Below, one piece after another: positions 38,338 through 48,016 of a DNA stretch of 64,000 nt (positions within the stretch are counted from its first letter, which is position 1; the number at the start of each line of letters is the position of its first letter). Origin of the DNA: Brevibacterium sediminis (lineage in GTDB: Bacteria; Actinomycetota; Actinomycetes; Actinomycetales; Brevibacteriaceae); contig NZ_JABKDD010000005.1 of assembly GCF_013623905.1 (NCBI RefSeq), positions 1 through 64,000 of the forward strand, written 5' to 3'. The position numbers and the translations under genes are program-made. A model generated the notes under the pieces. It had not been told where the DNA came from. It saw nothing but the letters and a program-made list of their open reading frames with translations, and ran no database searches.

Positions 38338-38940
38338 ATGCCGTTCTTCACCCCTTCCGTCACGAGCGAAGCCGATGCCGCGTTCACCTACCTCACTCAG
38401 CAGTGCACCCAGCTCAAGCTCACGGCTCTGGACCTGACCGATGAGCAGGCACGCAGCACGCCGACGGCCAGTGGATTGAGTATCGCGGGCCTCATCGTTC
38501 ACGGAGCCCAGGTGGTCAATAACTGGCTCATTCAAGTCAAGGACCCGACTCGAGAGGTCGGCGAGGATGACTACCGGACGGTCAACGAGAAGTTGGGGCT
38601 GACGGCGATGTTCGACGGGTCCGCTCTCCCCGACCTCGACATCGCCGAGGCGGTCGCGATCTTCGACAAGGTCATCGACGGGATCGAGGACGCGAGGGCT
38701 GCAGTCGACGAGGCAGGGACCGACCTCGGCACCGAAGTTCCGATGCCGCATAACCCGTGGATGCCCAACGATTTCACCATGACCGTGCGCTGGATCCTGT
38801 GGCACCTGGCCACCGAGATCGCCCGCCATGCCGGCCACGCGGACATCATCCGCGAATCGATCGATGGCGCGATCGCCTACCAGCTCAACGCTCAGGCGGA
38901 CGGCGAACCGTGGCCGCCCGAGGGCATGGACTGGAGCTGA
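38338..38940 (+). CDS. DinB/maleylpyruvate-isomerase-like (MDMPI) protein
   Basis: A 200-residue four-helix-bundle metalloprotein. Likely metal ligands: His55 (GLIVHGAQVVN) and the late HLATEIARHAGHADIIRE motif with two or three histidines. In this family the fold hosts thiol-dependent enzymes (mycothiol transferases, maleylpyruvate isomerase). The ATG at 38338 follows AAAGGAGAGATC. A WYL regulator beside a DinB protein is a common actinobacterial pairing. The substrate is unknown. Confidence 0.85.
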   Translation: MPFFTPSVTSEADAAFTYLTQQCTQLKLTALDLTDEQARSTPTASGLSIAGLIVHGAQVVNNWLIQVKDPTREVGEDDYRTVNEKLGLTAMFDGSALPDLDIAEAVAIFDKVIDGIEDARAAVDEAGTDLGTEVPMPHNPWMPNDFTMTVRWILWHLATEIARHAGHADIIRESIDGAIAYQLNAQADGEPWPPEGMDWS

Positions 38941-38964
38941 GTCCCCACACGATCCCGCCCAAAA

Positions 38965-39020
38965 CTACCTGACGGCGGCCCAGCAACCTCGCGCGAGGTT
39001 GCTGGGCCGCCGTCAGGTAG
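38965..39020. terminator. 56-nt perfect palindrome, family A copy 3, between convergent genes
   Basis: CTACCTGACGGCGGCCCAGC... forms two exact 28-nt halves meeting at CGCG, identical to copy 2 apart from the outermost base pair. It lies between the DinB gene end (38940) and the aceB end (39027), in position to stop both transcripts. Confidence 0.85.
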
Positions 39021-39026
39021 CAATTG

Positions 39027-40634
39027 TTAGGCGACGAAGGCTTCGCTGGCCTTGGACACCCGGTCGACCAGGTGGTCGGTGTAGGCCGGCATGGTGAGGA
39101 ACTCGGCGAACTCCTCGCCCATTGCCGTCTCGCGGAAGATCTCCACGGCCTCATCGAAGTGATCGTCGGCGGTGCGCTCCATCAGAGCCAGCTCCTCGCC
39201 GAGGTAGCGCTCCACCAGACGCGAGGTCAGCTGCTGCCCGTTGTCCAGAGTCACCTCGTGGCGGATCCACTGCCAGATCTGCGAGCGACAGATCTCAGCC
39301 GTCGACACGTCTTCGAGCTGGTTCTCCAGAGCCACGTGCCCGTTGCCGCCGAGCCATTCGTTCATGTACCCGATGGCCACGCGGATGTTCACCCGCACAC
39401 CCTCTTCGGTCACGACCGGTTCGAGGCCGGTGATGTCGAGGATGTTCTCGCTGGTCACCTGCACATCGGGGCGCTTGTTCTCCAGCTGGTGCGGCTGCGA
39501 ACCCAGGGCGGCGTCGAACACGGCCAGAGCCGCCGGAACCAGTGCCGGGTCGGCCACCCAGGTGCCGTCGAAGCCCTGCCAGGCCTCGCGGGCCTTGTCC
39601 TCTCGCATGCGCTCGAACTCGGCGGCCACGAATTCCTGGTCCGGGTGATCGGCCATGAGGTTGGACATCGTGCCGATCGCGTGTGCTCCGCGACGGTGGC
39701 AGGTGGCCACGAGGCGGTCGGTGAACGCCTTCATCAGCGGCAGGTCCATCGTCAGACGCTCACGGTCGGGCAGAACGTAGTCGGTGGTGTTGCGCAGGTT
39801 CTTCACCACGGAGAACAGGTAGTCCCAACCGGCGGCCTCGAGGCCTGCGCAGTGCTCGCGCAGCTCGAAGAGGATCTCTTCCATCTGGAACACCGCGGTG
39901 ATCGTCTCGATGTGAGCGGTGGCCCGGATGGTGCCGTGCGGGATGCCCAGCATGTTCTGCGCCAGGACGAACACCTTGTTCCACAGGCGTGCTTCCTGCG
40001 AGGACTCGAGCTTCGGCAGGTAGAAGTACGGGCCGGAGCCGTTGTCGATGAGGTGGCGGGCGTTGTGGAAGAAGTACAGACCGAAGTCGACGAGAGCACC
40101 GGAGGTCGAGAACTCCTGGCCGTTGTCATCGACGTAGATCAGGTGCTTCTCGGGCAGGTGCCAACCGCGGGGGCGCAGTCCGATGGTCGGCTGGTTGTCG
40201 TTGTTGACGCCGGGCAGCTGTCCGCGGATGGCGCGGAAGAGGTTGACCTGCCCGCCGATGACATTGGCCCAGGTGGGGCTCGTGGCGTCTTCGAGGTCGG
40301 CCAGCCACACCTTCGCCTGCGAGTTCAGTGCCGCCACGACCTCATCCTCGGTGACCGGGCCGGTGAGCTCCACGCGGCGGTCTTCGAGGCCGGGGGCGCC
40401 GGCGGATCCGGCGACCGACCAGGAGCGGTCGGCGCGGATGCGTGCGGTCTCGGGCTTGAAACGGGGGAGGGTTCCGCCGTTCATCTCGGCCGCGCGGGCC
40501 CGGCGCGTGCGCAGCACGTCGCAGATGGCGCCGGCGAACTCGTCGTGGAGCTTGGCGATGAACGTCAGAGCAGGCTCCGAAAGGACGGTGCCGAAGCCGG
40601 TTTCGAGCGGCGCGTTGATCTTGATGTAAGACAT
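39027..40634 (-). CDS. aceB: Malate synthase A
   Basis: Condenses glyoxylate and acetyl-CoA to malate, the second step of the glyoxylate shunt. The 535 residues match the A isoform. Motifs: VWLADLEDATSPTW, RPRGWHLPEKH, the catalytic-loop segment HIETITAVFQMEEILFELRE, and GTWVADPALVP. The ATG at 40634 has GAGGAG upstream. It is downstream of aceA on the same strand with a 243-nt gap containing a hairpin after aceA, so partial read-through or a separate promoter is likely. Confidence 0.97.
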   Translation of the reverse strand: MSYIKINAPLETGFGTVLSEPALTFIAKLHDEFAGAICDVLRTRRARAAEMNGGTLPRFKPETARIRADRSWSVAGSAGAPGLEDRRVELTGPVTEDEVVAALNSQAKVWLADLEDATSPTWANVIGGQVNLFRAIRGQLPGVNNDNQPTIGLRPRGWHLPEKHLIYVDDNGQEFSTSGALVDFGLYFFHNARHLIDNGSGPYFYLPKLESSQEARLWNKVFVLAQNMLGIPHGTIRATAHIETITAVFQMEEILFELREHCAGLEAAGWDYLFSVVKNLRNTTDYVLPDRERLTMDLPLMKAFTDRLVATCHRRGAHAIGTMSNLMADHPDQEFVAAEFERMREDKAREAWQGFDGTWVADPALVPAALAVFDAALGSQPHQLENKRPDVQVTSENILDITGLEPVVTEEGVRVNIRVAIGYMNEWLGGNGHVALENQLEDVSTAEICRSQIWQWIRHEVTLDNGQQLTSRLVERYLGEELALMERTADDHFDEAVEIFRETAMGEEFAEFLTMPAYTDHLVDRVSKASEAFVA

Positions 40635-40842
40635 GGGCTTCTCCTCACCCGTCGTAGTGTGTGCCTGGAATGTGTGGCTGGTTCTGTGGGTGATCCTCGC
40701 CGAGGCGGCTCTGCCGTAAGTCGTGAGCCGTGCGTTGGGATCGTGGCGGGGTTTCGACTCGTCTGTGGTGTGACGGAGCGGATCGACAATGTAAACCCCG
40801 TGAAAACACTGCCGATCCGCCCCGGGTTCTGGGTGGGTTCAT

Positions 40843-40860
40843 CCCCGCTGGTCAGCGGGG
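40843..40860 (-). terminator. Hairpin after aceA
   Basis: CCCCGCTG-gt...CAGCGGGG (40843-40860) forms a stem of 7-8 bp, 18 nt after the aceA stop. There is no T tract; it may only partly stop transcription into aceB. Confidence 0.5.
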
Positions 40861-40877
40861 TGCGAACCCGGTGCGGC

Positions 40878-42188
<1,311 letters not shown>

Positions 42189-42260
42189 TGTCCTTCTCTT
42201 TCTCGATCTCTCGGGGTTGTTGATGTATCCAGTCTGCGGGGGCCGCAAGGGCTCTCGCAC

Positions 42261-42308
42261 TGAATTTCTGGATGAATAATCTCGATATTTCCGGTTTCAG
42301 AAATTTCA
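42261..42308. promoter_or_regulatory. Inverted repeat in the aceA-regulator gap
   Basis: TGAATTTCTG (42261-42270) and CAGAAATTTCA (42298-42308) face each other in the gap between aceA and the divergent regulator. They differ by one base in the overlap. This AT-rich site is a candidate operator for the RamB-like protein and holds the aceA promoter region. Confidence 0.55.
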
Positions 42309-42369
42309 CGGTTCTGTCATACTGTTTCTCAACCATGTGAACCAGCACACAGAAGCCGAGGGAGGCGCC

Positions 42370-43821
42370 TTGAACAGCGTTGGCGCGGAAGTCGAGAGCG
42401 AAGAGCAGCAGACCGACCCACTCAGCATCGGCAGAAGAATCCGCTTTTTTCGAAAGAAACGCGGTTTGACCCTCAACGAGCTGGGGCAGGAAGTGGGGCG
42501 TGCGGCCTCGCAGATCTCGACGATCGAGAACGGCAAGCGAGAAACTTCTGTCACGCTCCTGGCCGCGATTGCGAAGGCGCTGAAGACGGATGTCTCCGAG
42601 CTCATCGACCCCGCTCCGATCGACGAACGACAGGCCCTCGAGTTGGAGGCCGAACGCAATCAGGCCTCCCCCATGTACTCGGCCCTCGGCCTGCCGCAGG
42701 TGCGGATCAAGTCGCTGCCGGCCGATGCCCTCGAGGCGATCGTGGGCCTCCAGCGCCAGCTCGGCGAGGCCCTGGAACGGCGGGCGGCCACACCGGAGGA
42801 GGCCAGGCGGGCCAACCGTGAGCTGCGGGAACGGATGAAGGAGAAGAACAACTACTTCGCCGACCTCGAGGCCACCGCCGCCGAGCTGCTCGACCTCGTC
42901 GGCTACGAATCCGGAACGGTGTCACAGCGGCAGACGGCACTCATCGCCGAGAAGCTCGGCTTCAGCCTCCACTACGTCTCCGACCTGCCCGAATCGACCC
43001 GGTCGATCTCGGATACCGCGAACAAGCGGCTGTATCTGCCCAACGCCGACGCCGCATTCGATCCGCGGTCGCACCTGCTCATGAGCCTGGCTCCGCATGT
43101 GCTCGGCTATGACTCCCCGAAGGACTTCCACGAATTCCTCCAGCAGCGCGTCGAGGCGAACTATCTGGCGGCCGCGATCCTGCTGCCCGAGTCCGCGGCC
43201 GTGCCGATGCTCGAGGAGGAGAAGAAGAAGCGGGTGCTCTCCGTCGAGCATCTGCGCGATATGTTCGGCGTCGGCTACGAAATGGCCGCCCACCGGTTCA
43301 CGAACCTCGCCACCGAGCACCTCGGACTGCCCGTGCACTTCATGAAGGTCCACAATTCCGGCACGATCCACAAGGCGTACTCGAACGACGGGCTGCCGTT
43401 CCCCACCGATCCGCTCGGCGCGATCGAGGGACAGTTCGCGTGCAAACGCTTCACGTCGCGCACCGTCTTCCGCGTCGCCGACCGATTCAGCCCCTACTAC
43501 CAGTACACCGATACCCCGCACGGATCGTTCTGGTGCACCGCCCGAGTGCTGCCCGGCGGCGACTACGCCATCAGCGTCGGCGTCCCGTTCTCCCACGTCC
43601 GCTGGTTCGAAGGACGGGAGTCACCGATCCGCTCGCAGTCCGGATGCCCGGATCCGTCCTGCTGCCGGCAGGCCCCGGATGACCTGGCCGAGAAATGGGA
43701 GGATCAGGCGCTGCCATCGGCCCGCATGCACGCCTCCCTGCTCGCCGCGGTCCCACCCGGAGCGGTGCCCGGCGTCGACGACACCGAGGTCTACGAGTTC
43801 CTCGAACGCCATTCCGACTGA
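42370..43821 (+). CDS. ramB: RamB-like (ScfR family) transcriptional regulator
   Basis: A 483-residue regulator with an N-terminal Xre-type HTH (LTLNELGQEVGRAASQISTI), a central ImmA/IrrE-like domain, and a C-terminal DUF2083-type segment with Cys cluster SGCPDPSCCRQ. RamB in Corynebacterium glutamicum has this layout and controls aceA and aceB. The divergent position beside aceA supports the same role here. The TTG at 42370 has GGGAGG upstream; the GTG at 42337 lacks one. The symbol is by homology and context, not tested. Confidence 0.85.
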   Translation: MNSVGAEVESEEQQTDPLSIGRRIRFFRKKRGLTLNELGQEVGRAASQISTIENGKRETSVTLLAAIAKALKTDVSELIDPAPIDERQALELEAERNQASPMYSALGLPQVRIKSLPADALEAIVGLQRQLGEALERRAATPEEARRANRELRERMKEKNNYFADLEATAAELLDLVGYESGTVSQRQTALIAEKLGFSLHYVSDLPESTRSISDTANKRLYLPNADAAFDPRSHLLMSLAPHVLGYDSPKDFHEFLQQRVEANYLAAAILLPESAAVPMLEEEKKKRVLSVEHLRDMFGVGYEMAAHRFTNLATEHLGLPVHFMKVHNSGTIHKAYSNDGLPFPTDPLGAIEGQFACKRFTSRTVFRVADRFSPYYQYTDTPHGSFWCTARVLPGGDYAISVGVPFSHVRWFEGRESPIRSQSGCPDPSCCRQAPDDLAEKWEDQALPSARMHASLLAAVPPGAVPGVDDTEVYEFLERHSD

Positions 43822-43912
43822 TCGACGGCTCCGATCGACGATGCAGAAGACCCTCGCCGAGGCGGCTCCCCCACTTCGGGTGCTCCCCGACCCACGTTGA
43901 CTGGCGTTCGGG

Positions 43913-45199
43913 TCATTCCGCCAGGACTTCGGCCAGACGGACGAGCATGAGTTCGCGCCACCACAGATACTCGTGCCCGCCCACGAACGACCGAGGTGCG
44001 AAGTCGATGCCGCGAGCAGCGAACTCCTCGGTCGCCTCGGCGACCGAGTCCGCAATGACAGTCTCGAGGATCCCGTGGTCGACACTGAACGTCGGATGTG
44101 CGGCGGTCGCCGGCCGGGTTTCCACCGTCCGAGACTCCGGCGCCCCTGCGCGTCCGCCCGCCTCACCGTCCGCTCGGCTCGGCGCGAGATCCCAGATCCT
44201 GCGCCCCTGATCGTCGGATTCCCAGAACGACGGCGAAAGGCAGATCCCGCGGAACGCTTCCGGGTGCCGCAGGGAGAAGTACGCCGCGGCCAGTCCGCCG
44301 TAGGAGGCGCCCGCGACGATCGTGCGGGCCGAGACCTCCGGCGCCATCTGACGAACTAGCGCGAGCACGTCGTCGCAGAACCGAGAGTTCATCACGAGGT
44401 CGTCGGCGCGCTGGCCGACGGCCGCGTCCTCGTCGGGGCCGGCGTCCACGACGGGTGCATGGTCGATGGCGATGACCGCTGACGGCGGGGACACCAGCTC
44501 GTCGATCGCTGCGAGCAGTCCCCCGCGGATGAACCTCTCCCCGTCGAAGACGACGAGCACCGGCGCCGAGGCGGGACCTCGCTGCGGCCGGTGGGTCCAG
44601 ATCCGCCTCGGCGCGGAACCGAGGGTGATGACCTGTTCGTCGACGTCGGTCCGACCTTCGCCTGCCCCGCTGCGGGAGTCGGTCGCCGGCCGGTCCCCAC
44701 CGGTCCAGATCAGGGGCTGGGCATCGGGTGCGGCGAGCTCGAGGACCTGTTTCCTGCGCATGTCCGTGACCGTGGGCAGATCATGGTCACCGGCGGGGAC
44801 GAACCCCCGTTCGAGGACATCGAGCCATGTCGGACGGTCGGCAACTTGGAGTCCTCGTGGCACGGGCAGGAAGCGAAGCGCCCCGCGATACCCTCGCGGA
44901 ACCGGCAGCTCGATCGAATACCTCGTCGCGTCGGCACCGTCGGCACTGTCGCCGCCCTCGTCCCGGGCAGGGCGCCGGGTCATGATCCCGCCGGGCACAT
45001 TCCGTCGGTCGGTGACTCCGTTGAGGTCGACGAAGATCTCCTGCTCGTCTCCGGGGACTGCCTCGGCGGGGATGGCTGTGGCCGGAAGTTCCACCTGCAG
45101 CCTCCAGCTCTCGTCCGGGCCGATCTCTGTCCAGGTGCACAGGGCAGAGGCCGAACCGGTCTGCTCCGCCGACGAATTGATCGCGCTGGTCCCGGTCAT
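43913..45199 (-). CDS. Enterochelin esterase-like siderophore hydrolase
   Basis: A 428-residue esterase of the Fes/IroD type, which hydrolyses imported ferric-siderophore to release iron in the cytosol. It has an N-terminal Fes-like beta domain and a C-terminal alpha/beta hydrolase fold with nucleophile Ser in AGASYGGLAA and the catalytic His in GGHEYLWWRE. The ATG at 45199 overlaps the lipoprotein stop by 4 nt (ATGA). It shares the DtxR-boxed unit with the lipoprotein at 45196-46230. Residues near 370 (GEAGGRAGAPESRTVETRP) are a disordered insert. Confidence 0.88.
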   Translation of the reverse strand: MTGTSAINSSAEQTGSASALCTWTEIGPDESWRLQVELPATAIPAEAVPGDEQEIFVDLNGVTDRRNVPGGIMTRRPARDEGGDSADGADATRYSIELPVPRGYRGALRFLPVPRGLQVADRPTWLDVLERGFVPAGDHDLPTVTDMRRKQVLELAAPDAQPLIWTGGDRPATDSRSGAGEGRTDVDEQVITLGSAPRRIWTHRPQRGPASAPVLVVFDGERFIRGGLLAAIDELVSPPSAVIAIDHAPVVDAGPDEDAAVGQRADDLVMNSRFCDDVLALVRQMAPEVSARTIVAGASYGGLAAAYFSLRHPEAFRGICLSPSFWESDDQGRRIWDLAPSRADGEAGGRAGAPESRTVETRPATAAHPTFSVDHGILETVIADSVAEATEEFAARGIDFAPRSFVGGHEYLWWRELMLVRLAEVLAE

Positions 45200-46230
45200 G
45201 ATCCGACCGCCGCCGTGTCGAGCTTCTCTGCGATGGGGCCGACGATCTCGGGCAGCGCGAGCGCGGAGACGGAGCGCAGCCCGCGCCATTCCTCATCGGT
45301 CGGCTGGTAGAAGTGGCCGCCTTCAACGGCTGGCAGGCTCGAGAACGTGGGGACTCCGTCGTACTTCTTCCGCAGCTCCGGATCGGGGAAGTAACCGACG
45401 AGGATATCGCTCTGCAGGACGTCGAGCTTCTCCAGGGACAGGCTGTCGGGGACCGACCCGTCGGCCATCTTGTCAGCCACGGGGTCGAGCGTCAGCCCGA
45501 GTTCGCTGAAGAATTGGACGGTGGCCGAGTCCCGATCGGTCAGCACTCCCACCTCGTCGGGGCTGTGGAAGAGCGCGACGAGGAAGGACCTGTCGGTGAG
45601 GTCCGGGTGGCCCTTTGCCGCATCGTCGATCGCTGTCTGCGCCGCTTCGATCGCTTCCTCCCCTTCGTTTTTCGCATCGAGAACGGTCGAGACCCGCTCG
45701 GCCTGTGACTGCCAGCTGTCGGGGGTATTCTCCTCGGCCGTGCCCAGGGTCGGCGCGATTTCGCTGAGCTGGTCGTGGGTATCCTTGCCGATGATGGTCC
45801 CGGTCGCCAGGATCAGATCGGGCTTCCACGCCGCGATGTCCTCGAATGGGATCGTGTCTTCGGTCGACCAGTGGAAGAGCTCCGGATCGTCGCCGCCGAG
45901 CTCATCGATCGTCTCCTCCGCCCACGGCATCACGGGCTCGACCGGAGCTTCGGTCATCGCCACGGGGACCACACCTACGGAAAGAGCAGCGTCCGCATCG
46001 GAGACGGAGAGAGCGACCACGCGTTCGGCCTTCCCGATGTCAACGGAGCCGAAGGCGTCGTCGACGCTGCCTGCACTCGCTCGTTCTGCATCGGTCCCGT
46101 CGGCGGAGCCTCCCCCGCACCCGGTGAGCGCGAGGGCGAACGCGAAGGTCAGTGCCGGCAATCGGCGCCGGCGGACCGCCAATGTCGGAGACGTCGAGGT
46201 GGAGGCGGGTCGAATCGCGGGCACGGGCAT
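45196..46230 (-). CDS. Iron-siderophore substrate-binding lipoprotein (second)
   Basis: A 344-residue FecB-type binding protein with a Tat/Sec-like start (RRRRLPALTFAFALALTGC) and lipobox cysteine. Mature motifs include ERVVALSVSDADAALSVGV, WKPDLILATG and SDILVGYFPDP. It is transcribed with the esterase and carries the best DtxR box of the window 19 nt upstream. No permease or ATPase genes accompany it, so it probably uses a channel encoded elsewhere, for example the importer at 27.4-31.4 kb. The start is ATG 46230; GTG 46236 is alternative. Confidence 0.92.
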   Translation of the reverse strand: MPVPAIRPASTSTSPTLAVRRRRLPALTFAFALALTGCGGGSADGTDAERASAGSVDDAFGSVDIGKAERVVALSVSDADAALSVGVVPVAMTEAPVEPVMPWAEETIDELGGDDPELFHWSTEDTIPFEDIAAWKPDLILATGTIIGKDTHDQLSEIAPTLGTAEENTPDSWQSQAERVSTVLDAKNEGEEAIEAAQTAIDDAAKGHPDLTDRSFLVALFHSPDEVGVLTDRDSATVQFFSELGLTLDPVADKMADGSVPDSLSLEKLDVLQSDILVGYFPDPELRKKYDGVPTFSSLPAVEGGHFYQPTDEEWRGLRSVSALALPEIVGPIAEKLDTAAVGS

Positions 46231-46248
46231 CGTCACTTTCGCTCATAG

Positions 46249-46267
46249 TTTGGTTAGCCTAAGCTAA
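46249..46267 (-). promoter_or_regulatory. DtxR/IdeR-type iron box, esterase unit
   Basis: On the minus strand TTAGCTTAGGCTAACCAAA matches the DtxR consensus at 17 of 19 positions. It lies 19-37 nt upstream of the lipoprotein start, over the expected promoter. Confidence 0.85.
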
Positions 46268-46353
46268 ATTACCATAGGAGCTGTCTGCGTCCCAGAGCGG
46301 CGGTGCAGGTCAGCTGGGAACGTCAGCGCGGCACGGTCCGCGGCGGGGCGATC

Positions 46354-47979
46354 TCAGCGGGCCGCGTTCTCGAAGGCCCGATCGACGATCGTTTCGGCAA
46401 TCGCCAGCGCCGAGGTGGCCGCCCACTTCGGCACGGACCTGACCACGGTCAGCCTGCCGCGCCTGGTCATGGTGAGTTCGTCGATGAGTTCGCCTTCGGC
46501 GGTCATCGCCTGAGCTCGGACACCGCGGGCCCCGGGCGCCACGTCGTTCTGGTCGAGCTCGGGAACGAAGCGGCGGATTCCGTCGACGAAAGCAGTCTTG
46601 CTCACAATAGGCTTCACTCCGCGGGCCGCTGTCTTCGCAGTCTGTGCGGCGAACTTCCAGAACCCCTTGGACCGGGCGGTCGATGTGATGTCGGCCAGGT
46701 CGAATCCGTGCCGATCATAGGACTCGCGGCCGAGGGCGACGAAGGTGTTCGGTCCGAGGATGAGTCCGTCGTCGAGTCCTCGGACGATCGAGGTTTCGGC
46801 GAACGGGGACTGCGGGTCGGGAACGGACCCGATGATGCCGCGGACCACCTCGGTGTCGGTGGCCGGGCTTCGGTAGAAGTCGCTGGTGAAGGGTACGATC
46901 CTCGGTTCGGCGTCGAGTCCCGCAGAGACGGCGAGGCGATCGGCCTGGAGACCAGCGCAGACGATGACGATGTCGAAGGTGCCGAGCACTTCCTCAACTG
47001 GCGCTTCGCTGCGCGCGCTGCCGCCGGGCGTTCCACCGGTGCGTGAGCCAGAGTCGCCGAGGCGTGAGCCGTCGCGGTTCGCCCACGCGTCGGAGACCTT
47101 CTGCGTCCACTCGCCGAGCGTCGATTCGGCCTGTTTGAACCAGTCCTGTTGTCCGAAGCGATCGCGCAGCTCGTCTGCAATGCCGATGACGGGTTCGCGG
47201 CCCTCTTCTCCGCGATAGGTGCGCGGACGGTCATGGACCTGATCGTCGCGCTGGTCGCGGTCGTGGACCTGATCGTCGCGTCGGTCGCGGTCATCGACGG
47301 CATCCTTGCCCGACCCGCCCCGTTCGCCGGCCGTGTTCGCACCACGGTCGACCTGATCGGACTCTCCGGCTGGGGCTCCCTCCCCCGCCGGCGATTCTTC
47401 TGGCGGAACCGGGCGCCCACGCAGTCGGACTTCGTTGCTCATGGTGTCGAATCCGGTGACCTCGGTGCCGAAGCGGAATGTCCCTCCGGCGGCGCGCACA
47501 TCGGAGGCGAGCGCTGCGGTGAGCGCCGAGAAGTCGGCGATGGCCGCATGGGGTGAGAAGAGCCCGAGAACTCCTCTGGCGGCCGGTTCGACTGCTCCGA
47601 TCTCGTGGCGCTCGAGCAGTCTGGCGCCTGGAACCTCGTTGTCTTTGGCGCGGGCGAAGATCTCTTCGAGGCGTTCGGCCTCATCGGTGTTCTGGGCGAT
47701 GAGCAGCTGCCCGCATTCCCGGTAGGGAACGCCTGCCTCAGCCATATAGGGAATGAGCAGCTCGAGGCCGCGGCGGGTGAGCTTCGCCTCCGCCGAGTCG
47801 GGTTTCTGGCCGAGACCCGAGTCGACGATTCCGGAGGTGTGACCGCTCTGATGTGCAGCGACGTTCTCAGCTTTGTCGAAGACGGTGATCTCGGCGTCGG
47901 GGAACCGCTTGGTGACTTCGCGGGCGGCGGCGACACCGAGGATACCGGCACCGACCACGGCCACTCGTGAAATACTCAT
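46354..47979 (-). CDS. LhgO-like FAD oxidoreductase with a repeat insert
   Basis: A 541-residue DAO-fold flavoprotein similar to L-2-hydroxyglutarate oxidase. The N-terminus has the FAD motif VVGAGILGVAAA, followed by HQSGHTSGIVDSGL; the C-terminal half has PFTSDFYR, ILGPNTFVALGRESY and DGIRRFVPEL. Roughly residues 195-340 are an insertion absent from typical ~400-residue LhgO proteins. It includes a 10-residue tandem repeat (DDQVHDRDQR, two copies) and DRFGQQDWFKQAE. The ATG at 47979 lacks a clear ribosome binding site. It lies 37 bp from the divergent methyltransferase. Confidence 0.8.
   Translation of the reverse strand: MSISRVAVVGAGILGVAAAREVTKRFPDAEITVFDKAENVAAHQSGHTSGIVDSGLGQKPDSAEAKLTRRGLELLIPYMAEAGVPYRECGQLLIAQNTDEAERLEEIFARAKDNEVPGARLLERHEIGAVEPAARGVLGLFSPHAAIADFSALTAALASDVRAAGGTFRFGTEVTGFDTMSNEVRLRGRPVPPEESPAGEGAPAGESDQVDRGANTAGERGGSGKDAVDDRDRRDDQVHDRDQRDDQVHDRPRTYRGEEGREPVIGIADELRDRFGQQDWFKQAESTLGEWTQKVSDAWANRDGSRLGDSGSRTGGTPGGSARSEAPVEEVLGTFDIVIVCAGLQADRLAVSAGLDAEPRIVPFTSDFYRSPATDTEVVRGIIGSVPDPQSPFAETSIVRGLDDGLILGPNTFVALGRESYDRHGFDLADITSTARSKGFWKFAAQTAKTAARGVKPIVSKTAFVDGIRRFVPELDQNDVAPGARGVRAQAMTAEGELIDELTMTRRGRLTVVRSVPKWAATSALAIAETIVDRAFENAAR
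47228..47287. repeat. 30-bp tandem repeat inside the LhgO-like gene
   Basis: Two 30-bp units (47228-47257 and 47258-47287) are nearly identical, with a third degenerate start at 47288. Being a multiple of 3, copies add or remove ten residues without breaking the frame. Confidence 0.8.
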
Positions 47980-48016
47980 ACAGCAATCTTGGCACCGTTC
48001 GGGATGAAGGAGAAGG

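Noticed and set aside
37108-39020. CRISPR or transposon ends for the palindromes
   Set aside because: There are no regular spacers, no cas genes and no transposase or target-site duplication around the palindromes within the window.
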